Positions 6,874 to 12,847 of a stretch of 12,847 bases of DNA are shown here, piece by piece (positions within the stretch are counted from its first letter, which is position 1; every line of letters begins with the position of its first letter). The position numbers and the translations under genes were made by a program. Below the pieces are notes generated by a model. That model was not told the DNA's origin, searched no databases, and was given only the letters and a program-made list of their open reading frames with translations. The stretch lies in contig CAKSGG010000094.1 of NCBI GenBank assembly GCA_934454215.1, positions 1-12,847 of the forward strand, read 5' to 3'. The DNA comes from an uncultured Clostridia bacterium (lineage in GTDB: Bacteria; Bacillota; Clostridia; UBA1381).

Positions 6874-8007
6874 ATGCTGAGTATTATTATAGGAGCAGAC
6901 ATAGTTCCTGTAGAAAAAAATATACATATTTTTGAATCCGGAGATGCGGAAAGGCTTGTTGATAAAAGGCTTTCGAAGGAACTGAAAAACGCTGATTATC
7001 GGGTTTTTAACCTTGAAGTTCCGCTGACGGATGAACCTAATCCCATAAAAAAGTGCGGTCCGAATCTCATTGCGCCGGTTAAAACGGTAAACGGTATTAA
7101 AGCATTAAATCCGGATTTGCTTACACTTGCGAACAATCATATAATGGACCAGGGCGAGCAGGGGCTTTATTCAACGGTTAAGGCGCTTTCGGAAAACGGC
7201 ATTTCATATGTTGGCGTCGGGAAAAGCATTTTTGATGCACAAAAACCCTATATTGCGGATATACGCGGTACAAGGATCGGTTTTTATGCCTGCTGCGAGC
7301 ATGAATTTTCGATTGCCGAAGAAAAAAAGCCGGGGGCAAATCCGTATGAACCGCTCGATTCGTTTGACCATATTGAGCAGCTGAAACAGAATTGCGATTA
7401 TCTGATTGTGCTTTACCACGGCGGCAAAGAACATTATCGGTATCCTTCGCCGTATTTAAGGCGTGTTTGTGAAAAAATGTGCAGGGTCGGCGCTGATTTG
7501 GTCGTCTGCCAGCATACGCATTGCGCAGGTTCAATGGAATACTTTGGCGGCAGCGCTGCGGTTTACGGTCAGGGTAATTTTCATTTTAATGAACACAGCA
7601 ATGAGTTTTGGGATACGGCGATTCTTTTGAAACTAAGTTTTGATAACGGAATGAAAATTGAATTTATACCGGTTAAGCAAGATGGCTTGGGCGTTTCATA
7701 CGGCGATGAAAAAACCATTGAGGATTTTCTTGAGCGTTCGGAAAACATAAAACAGCCGGGCTTCATAGAAAATGAATACTGTAAATTTGCGGAAAAGATG
7801 GCTCAGAATTATGCGATGAGGATAAAACCGCCGTCATTTTTGTTCAGAGTAATAAATAAGCTTTGCGGTCACAGGCTGAAGTATAAGCTTTCCGAGAAGC
7901 ATATGCTTTCCGTCAGAAATATAGCCGAGTGCGAAGCGCATAGGGAATTGATTATAAAAAATATAGATCAAAGGACGAGAACAAATGGATTCAAAATCAA
8001 CATCTAA
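6874..8007 (+). CDS. CapA-family protein (metallophosphatase-like, cytoplasmic type)
   Basis: This 377-residue protein belongs to the CapA / poly-gamma-glutamate capsule family (PGA_cap, calcineurin-like phosphoesterase fold). Motifs in order are GADIVP with D9 near the N-terminus, FNLEVPLTDE, KCGPNLIAP, LANNHIMDQG (N88-H89), LYHGGKEH (H182), CQHTHCAGSME (H214, H216) and YGQGNFHF. These supply the expected Asp, Asn and His metal ligands. Classical CapA of Bacillus is membrane anchored and acts in export of poly-gamma-glutamate. This one starts directly at the first beta strand, with no signal peptide or anchor, so it should be cytoplasmic. It follows the aminotransferase by 11 bases and overlaps wzx by 23. 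The biochemical role of this soluble subgroup in polysaccharide clusters is not established, to my knowledge. A phosphatase or ligase-accessory role in attaching amino acids is plausible but inferred. Confidence 0.86.
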   Translation: MLSIIIGADIVPVEKNIHIFESGDAERLVDKRLSKELKNADYRVFNLEVPLTDEPNPIKKCGPNLIAPVKTVNGIKALNPDLLTLANNHIMDQGEQGLYSTVKALSENGISYVGVGKSIFDAQKPYIADIRGTRIGFYACCEHEFSIAEEKKPGANPYEPLDSFDHIEQLKQNCDYLIVLYHGGKEHYRYPSPYLRRVCEKMCRVGADLVVCQHTHCAGSMEYFGGSAAVYGQGNFHFNEHSNEFWDTAILLKLSFDNGMKIEFIPVKQDGLGVSYGDEKTIEDFLERSENIKQPGFIENEYCKFAEKMAQNYAMRIKPPSFLFRVINKLCGHRLKYKLSEKHMLSVRNIAECEAHRELIIKNIDQRTRTNGFKINI

Positions 8008-9469
8008 GGTTTTTGCAAATTCAATTATATATTCAATCAGCGGTTTGTTGATGAAATGCTTCAGCTTTTTTCTGCTGCCTCTTTATACGTCATTTTTAAC
8101 AACAAAAGATTACGGAATAATTAATCTGGCAAACAGTTTTACGGCAAGTATGATTTTTATTGTGGCATTTTCTCTCTATTCTGCTGTTCTTCGTTTCTAT
8201 GTTGATTTTAAAGATGATAGAAAAAAGCTAAAAAGATTTTACGGTACAATTGTAACTTTTGTGGGTGCTTCGGGTATTGTGTTTTTTATCCTGCTGTTTT
8301 TATTCAGAAATCTTTTGTCGAAATATGTTTTTTCCGGGTTAAGCTTTTATCCGGTTATTTTGGTCTGCCTTGTATCGCTTATATTTAACTGTGAATATAA
8401 CGTTTATGATAAAATACTTAAAAGCCAGCAAAATGCTTTAAAATCATCTATCATAAGTTTGGCAGTGTTTTTTGCAACACTAATATTCAATATTGTGTTT
8501 GTAGTGTTTTTTAAGTTAGGGGCTTTCGGTGTTCTCCTTGCATCTTTGATTGTGTATATAATTTTTACGATTATTTTTATCGTTGATATGAAAATCCGTG
8601 ACAGCATAGAGTTTTGTGTTGATTTTGGAATTCTGAAAGAGTCGCTCAAGTATTCTGTTCCGATTATTCCACACAATTTATCGGCAAGTATCGCCGTTTT
8701 GATTTCAAGTGTTCTGATCGGAAACAAGGTTTCAATTTCATCTCTTGGTATATATTCAGTTGCGTCGCAATTTGGAAATATTGCCGATACGGTGCAGGCA
8801 TATGTGAACAATGCATACGGGCCGTGGCTTTTTGAAAAGCTCAAATCATCTGAACCCGAGTATAAAAACGATATTCGCAAAACGGTAAAACTAATATGTT
8901 GGGCTATCGGATTTTTCATGATCGGCATTTCTCTTTTTTCGCAGGACTATATCGTTTTATTTGTAAATAAAGCTTATCTCGGCGCATGGAAATATACACC
9001 TTTTATTGTAATGGTATATACGATTAAAATGGCATATTATTTTTATGTAAGCGTCCTGCTTTATTACAAAAAAGCATCAAAGTATTTGTTTGTTGCAACC
9101 TTGTCGGGAAGTCTCTGCAATATTCTTTTGTCGGCTGTTTTTATACCCGCATACGGTGTTTACGGTTCAATAATAGCTGATATGATAGCGATGCTGATCA
9201 GAGTGAGCATAGTAATATTTATAAGCAAGCGTTTTGCCGATATAGGCCTTCGAATCAAAGACTTTATATACATTGCTGCGGTTATTGTATTTTTTATATT
9301 TGCCGGAGTATCATTATCGTATTTCTTCTACAGTGACAGATTCAGTATCATCAATTTTGCATATAAAATAATGCTGCTTCTCATTTATATCGTGATTTTA
9401 TTCCTGCGATGCAGAAAAGAATGCAGTAAATATCTTGTTGATCTTGTGTCTAAAATTAAAAAGTGGTGA
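7985..9469 (+). CDS. wzx: Wzx-type polysaccharide flippase
   Basis: This multi-pass membrane protein of 494 residues belongs to the MOP/MATE-like exporter superfamily (polysaccharide biosynthesis family). It would flip the undecaprenyl-diphosphate-linked repeat unit to the outer face for Wzy. The N-terminus has the usual layout: FANSIIYSISGLLMKCFSFFLLPLYTSFLTTKDYGIINLANS, in which the xxPLYTxxLTxxDYGxxxL pattern is characteristic. About 12 to 14 hydrophobic segments follow, with the typical VPIIPHNLSASI stretch in the middle of the protein. AAGGA at 7971-7975 lies 9 bases before the ATG, which is embedded in the 3' end of the CapA-like gene. Its presence makes this a Wzx/Wzy-dependent locus rather than an ABC-transporter one. 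Substrate specificity cannot be read from the sequence. Confidence 0.92.
   Translation: MDSKSTSKVFANSIIYSISGLLMKCFSFFLLPLYTSFLTTKDYGIINLANSFTASMIFIVAFSLYSAVLRFYVDFKDDRKKLKRFYGTIVTFVGASGIVFFILLFLFRNLLSKYVFSGLSFYPVILVCLVSLIFNCEYNVYDKILKSQQNALKSSIISLAVFFATLIFNIVFVVFFKLGAFGVLLASLIVYIIFTIIFIVDMKIRDSIEFCVDFGILKESLKYSVPIIPHNLSASIAVLISSVLIGNKVSISSLGIYSVASQFGNIADTVQAYVNNAYGPWLFEKLKSSEPEYKNDIRKTVKLICWAIGFFMIGISLFSQDYIVLFVNKAYLGAWKYTPFIVMVYTIKMAYYFYVSVLLYYKKASKYLFVATLSGSLCNILLSAVFIPAYGVYGSIIADMIAMLIRVSIVIFISKRFADIGLRIKDFIYIAAVIVFFIFAGVSLSYFFYSDRFSIINFAYKIMLLLIYIVILFLRCRKECSKYLVDLVSKIKKW
9465..9469 (+). promoter_or_regulatory. Ribosome binding site setting the sialyltransferase start
   Basis: GGTGA is only 4 bases before the ATG at 9474, and its TGA doubles as the wzx stop. 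It is moderate in strength, but the alternative in-frame TTG at 9435 lies inside wzx with nothing better. Confidence 0.45.
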
Positions 9470-9473
9470 AATT

Positions 9474-10595
9474 ATGGAAAATATATTTTTGTGTTATAAT
9501 TATTTAACATTGAGCAAGGCAATGTATTATATTGATAACAAATTTAAAAACGATGGAAACACAATTATTTTTTTGCAAAGCGTGGTGCTGTTTCCGGATG
9601 CAGTAGCTAAAGAATACAACGTGTTTTGTTATGATAGCTTTTTTAATATTAACAAGCAAAATAACGACAAGCATTTTAAAAAACTTAAAAACTTGTATAT
9701 CCTGAAGAAAAAAAACAGGATGTATAACAACTATATCAGGTTTGTTTATAAGGTAGTTGAAGATAAGGCCGCCTGCAGTGATTGTACAATTTTCGTTTTT
9801 AGCGATAACGGTTCTACCGAGTTTATTTTGTCGAAAGTTTTTGATTTGACATTGCGTATTGATCATAAAATAAAATGCGTATTGATTGAGGAAGGTCTTG
9901 CACTGTATTCCTGCACATATAATACAGATAAATCATTTAAATATTATATAAAAAGACTCTTGGGGTTGAGTGATTGTATTATTAACCCCGTTATTATGGG
10001 AATGAATAAATATATCTCGGAAGTATGGTGTTCCGATCCTGAAAAATTCAAATTAAAAAGAAACGATATAAAAGTAATTAAGGAAGACGATGTATTTACA
10101 CCCGAACATTCCAAAAAAATCATGCGATTATTTGCCCAAAACGACAATATCAGGCTCCCTGATGATGTCAAATATGTTTTTTTGACACAGCCATATGATT
10201 TTACAAATGAGATGTTTAAAAAATTCAAGCATATAATGACCATCTTGACAGCAAAGGGTAAGGTTTTAATTAAAAAGCATCCTAGAGATAAATTTAATTA
10301 TAATCAATTACAAAATGACAATATAATAATATCATCAGATGAACTACAAAAGATACCGTTTGAATGCATATATAGAAGCTTAGAAGATGTAACATTGCTA
10401 ACATATTATTCTTCTGCAGCAATAATAAAAAATTCAAAACGAAAACCTATCTTCTTATATAAACTGTTTTGTTCACCTGAAGAAATTGATAGGATAAATA
10501 ATTTTGAAATAAATTGGAGAAATATATCGGTTTGTGATACTTTCGAAGATTTAAATAATTTAATATTTGGAGGAAATACAAATGAACTACACTAA
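9474..10595 (+). CDS. Putative sialyltransferase / nonulosonate transferase (GT52/GT38-like)
   Basis: This 373-residue protein probably transfers a CMP-activated sialic-type sugar to the repeat unit. Overall similarity is not obvious, but three motifs known from bacterial GT38/GT52/GT80 sialyltransferases appear in order. These are D/E-D/E-G as E139-E140-G141 after a hydrophobic strand (CVLIEEG), HP as H269-P270 within LIKKHPRD, and paired serines S313-S314 in TYYSSAA. In the characterised families the acidic residue acts as general base, and the HP and Ser residues bind the CMP moiety. The next two genes make and activate a nonulosonic acid, which supports the call. There is no signal peptide or transmembrane helix. 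The gene is notably AT-rich: 12 of 60 bases are G+C at both 9481-9540 and 10261-10320. The start is set at the ATG 9474; the 3' end overlaps neuB by 14 bases. The linkage formed and the exact sugar are unknown. Confidence 0.72.
   Translation: MENIFLCYNYLTLSKAMYYIDNKFKNDGNTIIFLQSVVLFPDAVAKEYNVFCYDSFFNINKQNNDKHFKKLKNLYILKKKNRMYNNYIRFVYKVVEDKAACSDCTIFVFSDNGSTEFILSKVFDLTLRIDHKIKCVLIEEGLALYSCTYNTDKSFKYYIKRLLGLSDCIINPVIMGMNKYISEVWCSDPEKFKLKRNDIKVIKEDDVFTPEHSKKIMRLFAQNDNIRLPDDVKYVFLTQPYDFTNEMFKKFKHIMTILTAKGKVLIKKHPRDKFNYNQLQNDNIIISSDELQKIPFECIYRSLEDVTLLTYYSSAAIIKNSKRKPIFLYKLFCSPEEIDRINNFEINWRNISVCDTFEDLNNLIFGGNTNELH
10569..10573 (+). promoter_or_regulatory. Ribosome binding site setting the neuB start
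   Basis: GGAGG lies 8 bases before the ATG at 10582, an ideal spacing. It rules against the TTG at 10567, which overlaps this site. Confidence 0.8.
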
Positions 10596-11460
10596 ACCTT
10601 ATGTAATAGCTGAAGCCGGATGCAATCATATGGGTAATTTCGATATTGCCAAAGAATTAATAAAAGTTGCAGCGGTATTTTGTAATGCAGATGCGATCAA
10701 GTTTCAAAAACGATGCAATAGAGAGTTATTGACAGAAGAGCAGTATAATGCACCCCATCCTAATCCTGTAAATTCATATGGAAAAACATATGGTGAGCAT
10801 AGAGAATTTTTGGAATTTACAGTTGACCAACATGCCGAATTGAAAGAATTTTGCGAAAAGATGGGTATTACATATTCCACATCTGTTTGGGATATGACAT
10901 CCGCAAAAGAAATCGCAAGCATAAAGCCCGAATTTATTAAAATACCGTCGGCTTGTAACAACAACACAAAAATGCTTCAATGGCTTTGCGATAATTACAA
11001 TGGCGAAATTCAGGTATCTCTTGGAATGACGACAAGACAGGAAGAAAAAGAACTGATTGATTTGTTTGTTAACAATGGGAGAAACAAAGATTTGGTGATT
11101 TTTAACTGCACATCGGGTTATCCTGTTCCGTTCGAAGATATTTGCCTTTTGGAGATTACTCGACTAAAAGAGATGTACGGAGATATAGTTAAGAAAATAG
11201 GTTTTTCAGGACATCATTTAGGAATTGCAGTTGATGTTGCGGCATATACGCTTGGTGCTGAGGTTTTTGAACGACATTATACTCTTGACAGAACATGGAA
11301 GGGCACTGACCACGCAGCTTCATTAGAACCTGAGGGTATTAGAAAGCTTAAAAGAAATCTGTTAGCAGTTGAGAAGGCACTTACATATAAAAAACAGGAG
11401 GTATTGCCTATTGAACAGATTCAAAGAGATAAATTAAAATACAGGAAGTGTGAAAAATGA
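10582..11460 (+). CDS. neuB: NeuB-family nonulosonic acid synthase, short form without SAF domain
   Basis: This is a NeuB-type TIM-barrel enzyme that condenses phosphoenolpyruvate with a hexose-derived aldehyde (ManNAc in classical NeuB) to form a nine-carbon sialic-type acid. Landmarks are IAEAGCNHMGN (E11-N19), IKFQKR (K40-R44), STS (99-101), FIKIPSACNNN (K120 onward), SLGMTT, FNCTSGYPVPFED, GFSGHHLGIAVDVAAYTLGA (metal His H211) and FERHYTLD (metal His H232), then GTDHAASLEPEG (D243-S247). Classical NeuB has SDH where this has SGH. The length is 292 residues against about 345 for the family: it stops in the linker (EVLPIEQIQRDKLKYRK), so the C-terminal SAF/antifreeze-like domain is absent. 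No SAF remnant can follow, because the next gene starts in the stop codon. The family is certain. Neu5Ac, Kdn or a legionaminic-type product cannot be distinguished, and no NeuC or phosphatase gene is in the window. Confidence 0.88.
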   Translation: MNYTKPYVIAEAGCNHMGNFDIAKELIKVAAVFCNADAIKFQKRCNRELLTEEQYNAPHPNPVNSYGKTYGEHREFLEFTVDQHAELKEFCEKMGITYSTSVWDMTSAKEIASIKPEFIKIPSACNNNTKMLQWLCDNYNGEIQVSLGMTTRQEEKELIDLFVNNGRNKDLVIFNCTSGYPVPFEDICLLEITRLKEMYGDIVKKIGFSGHHLGIAVDVAAYTLGAEVFERHYTLDRTWKGTDHAASLEPEGIRKLKRNLLAVEKALTYKKQEVLPIEQIQRDKLKYRKCEK

Positions 11461-12125
11461 AAAACGCAGCATTTATTCCCGTCAGAGGCGGAAGTAAGTC
11501 TATACCGCTAAAAAATATAAAACTGCTTATGGGTAAGCCTTTGGTATATTGGGTTGCAAAAGCGGCTTCGGAGTGCAAATATATCGATACTATATATATA
11601 GCTACCGATTCAGAGGAGATAAAAAGCACAATAAATTCTCTAAATATCAACAAAGTACAGGTTATCCCGAGAAGTGAGGAAACCGCTACCGATTTTGCTT
11701 CAACGGAGTCTGCAATGCTTGAGTTTGCCAATAATTATGATTTTGACAATATTGTTCTTATTCAGGCTACATCTCCGTTGCTGAAATGCAAAGACTTGGA
11801 TAACGGATTTAATAAGTTTTACGAAGATGGTACAGATAGTGTCATATCTGTTGTAAGACAAAAAAGATTTATATGGAGAACTGATGAAAACGGTTATGCG
11901 GCGCCTGTAAACTATGATGTCTATAATAGACCAAGAAGACAGGATTTTGACGGATATTTTGTCGAAAACGGCGCTTTTTATATCACTTCAAAAAAGGATT
12001 TATTGAAATCAAAGAACCGTGTTTCCGGAAATATTGTTCCGATTGAAATGGATGAGAAAACATTCGTGGAAATTGATGAACCGTCAGATTGGATAATAAT
12101 AGAAGAGTTAATGAAAAGAATATAA
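11457..12125 (+). CDS. neuA: CMP-nonulosonate (N-acylneuraminate) cytidylyltransferase
   Basis: This enzyme activates the nonulosonic acid with CTP, giving the CMP-sugar donor and pyrophosphate, in the cytoplasm. At 222 residues it matches a single-domain NeuA. The N-terminal loop AFIPVRGGSKSIPLKN (R10, K14, K19, N20) is the CTP-binding signature. ATDSEEI, then IPRSEETATDFASTESAM, and LIQATSPLL (Q103, T105-S106-P107) are standard. GYFVENGAFYI and FVEIDEPSDW complete the fold, the latter with the Asp expected for metal binding. There is no additional C-terminal esterase or phosphatase domain. The ATG overlaps the neuB stop (ATGA) with AGGA at 11443-11446 upstream, so the two are likely translated together. 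The specificity among Neu5Ac, Kdn, legionaminate and pseudaminate is not readable by eye. Confidence 0.92.
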   Translation: MKNAAFIPVRGGSKSIPLKNIKLLMGKPLVYWVAKAASECKYIDTIYIATDSEEIKSTINSLNINKVQVIPRSEETATDFASTESAMLEFANNYDFDNIVLIQATSPLLKCKDLDNGFNKFYEDGTDSVISVVRQKRFIWRTDENGYAAPVNYDVYNRPRRQDFDGYFVENGAFYITSKKDLLKSKNRVSGNIVPIEMDEKTFVEIDEPSDWIIIEELMKRI

Positions 12126-12138
12126 GTGAGTAAAAGCC

Positions 12139-12847
12139 ATGACCCAAAACTTTATTAATATGCTTAAACTTTTTGCCTGCGGTGCAGCGGGGAAGGAGTT
12201 TAAGGCGGACGGAAAAATTAATATAGAAGAAGTCAGGCGCCTTGCGATTGAGCAGAGCGTCTGGCAGACTGTGTTTGCAGGAATCAGCACTTCGGTAAAT
12301 GAGGGGAATTTGACTGTTGAACCTGAGCTTTTTTCAAAGCTTAAGCGTGAGGTTGTGGCTTCGGTCAGAAGCAGTATGATGAAAAATGAGTTTACTTCCA
12401 AGGTTCTTTCGGAAATATCGGGAGATCTGAATTACTGTGTGCTGAAGGGTCAGACGGTCGCAAGGCTTTATAAGCACCCCGATATGAGGGTTTCGAGCGA
12501 TGTTGACATACTGATTGACCAAAAGAATGCCGATGAGTGGGCAACTCGCTTAAGAAATGTCGGTTATAACGTTGAAACTCCGAATGGAATAGCTCATCAT
12601 TTCGGTGCTGTTCACCCCGTAGGAGGACTTTTGGAGGTTCATACCGAAATGTATTATAAGGCAACCGGGGATATTTTGCTGAAAGGTCTTGTGAACTACG
12701 ATGAGCCGTACATAGACTGCGGCGGTTTTCCGTCGCTTGGGATAAACGATTCGCTGATGTTCCTTACAGCTCACCTTTTGAAACATTTTTTGAACGGTGC
12801 AGCCGGTTTAAGGCAAATATGCGATTTGCTTATGCATATGCAGCATT
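12139..12847 (+). CDS. Uncharacterised nucleotidyltransferase (NTP_transf_5), 3' end outside window
   Basis: This open frame runs from the ATG at 12139 to the window edge without a stop (236 complete codons). It reads MTQNFINMLKLFACG at the start. The diagnostic stretch is YCVLKGQTVARLYKHPDMRVSSDVDILI, where D121 and D123 form the DxD metal pair of the Pol-beta-type nucleotidyltransferase superfamily. GLLEVHTEMYY follows about 45 residues later, supplying the third acidic position. LTAHLLKHFLNGAAGLRQICDLLMH is the helical segment typical of this family. Members recur in exopolysaccharide clusters but their substrate is unknown; one guess is nucleotidylation of a protein or sugar acceptor. The Shine-Dalgarno is weak (AGTGAG at 12125-12130). 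It follows neuA by 13 bases and is G+C-richer than the sialic module: 31 of 60 bases at 12421-12480. Confidence 0.8.
   Translation, partial: MTQNFINMLKLFACGAAGKEFKADGKINIEEVRRLAIEQSVWQTVFAGISTSVNEGNLTVEPELFSKLKREVVASVRSSMMKNEFTSKVLSEISGDLNYCVLKGQTVARLYKHPDMRVSSDVDILIDQKNADEWATRLRNVGYNVETPNGIAHHFGAVHPVGGLLEVHTEMYYKATGDILLKGLVNYDEPYIDCGGFPSLGINDSLMFLTAHLLKHFLNGAAGLRQICDLLMHMQH

Noticed and set aside
9494..9499. TATAAT, a possible internal -10 element before the nonulosonate module
   Set aside because: It lies inside the sialyltransferase coding region after its start, with no TTGACA-like element 16-18 bases upstream; such hexamers are expected by chance in AT-rich DNA.
9700..9720. Inverted repeat TCCTG...CAGGA as a terminator hairpin
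   Set aside because: It is a 5-base stem within a coding region, followed by no T run.
11408..11731. Missing SAF domain of NeuB hidden by a frameshift
   Set aside because: The DNA after the NeuB stop is already the start of the conserved NeuA CTP-binding loop, so there is no room for a SAF remnant.
1..12847. tRNA, rRNA, riboswitch, CRISPR array, transposase or insertion-sequence ends
   Set aside because: Read through on both strands; every stretch is accounted for by coding sequence and no direct-repeat array, terminal inverted repeat or RNA gene was seen.

Overview
This window is a densely packed, single-strand (+) surface-polysaccharide locus, with genes for a capsule or exopolysaccharide made by the Wzx/Wzy route. 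The DNA is AT-rich, with strong GGAGG-type ribosome binding sites, many overlapping genes and one GTG start. The protein set (TupA-like ATP-grasp enzymes, cytoplasmic CapA-like protein, NTP_transf_5 protein) points to a low-GC Gram-positive (Bacillota), probably a gut-type Clostridia. This placement is an inference from style; there is no rRNA or other taxonomic marker here.

Layout. Positions 1-527 hold the 3' end of a GT2 glycosyltransferase. Then follow a TupA-like ATP-grasp protein (520-1398), two GT4 glycosyltransferases (1400-2434, 2455-3552), a Wzy-like polymerase/ligase (3557-4816), a second TupA-like protein (4791-5699), a PLP aminotransferase (5696-6862), a CapA-family metallophosphatase-like protein (6874-8007) and a Wzx flippase (7985-9469). 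The distal part is a nonulosonic (sialic) acid module: a GT52/GT38-like sialyltransferase (9474-10595), a short NeuB-type synthase without the usual C-terminal SAF domain (10582-11460) and a NeuA-type CMP-sugar synthetase (11457-12125). The window ends inside an uncharacterised NTP_transf_5 nucleotidyltransferase (12139 onward). No gap between genes exceeds 20 bases, and I see no terminator, internal promoter, RNA gene, CRISPR array or mobile element. The genes look like one transcriptional unit whose promoter and initiating sugar-phosphate transferase lie upstream.

How the genes may work together (inference). The glycosyltransferases build a lipid-linked repeat unit, Wzx flips it and Wzy polymerises it. 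NeuB and NeuA would make a CMP-activated nonulosonic acid, which the GT52-like enzyme would add, probably as an acidic or capping residue. The two TupA-like ATP-grasp proteins, the aminotransferase and the CapA-like protein suggest that the glycan also carries amide-linked amino acids, as in the teichuronopeptide for which TupA is named. A polysaccharide bearing both an amino-acid substituent and a nonulosonic acid is the most interesting hypothesis here. The short NeuB and the absence of a NeuC epimerase leave open that the sugar is not Neu5Ac.
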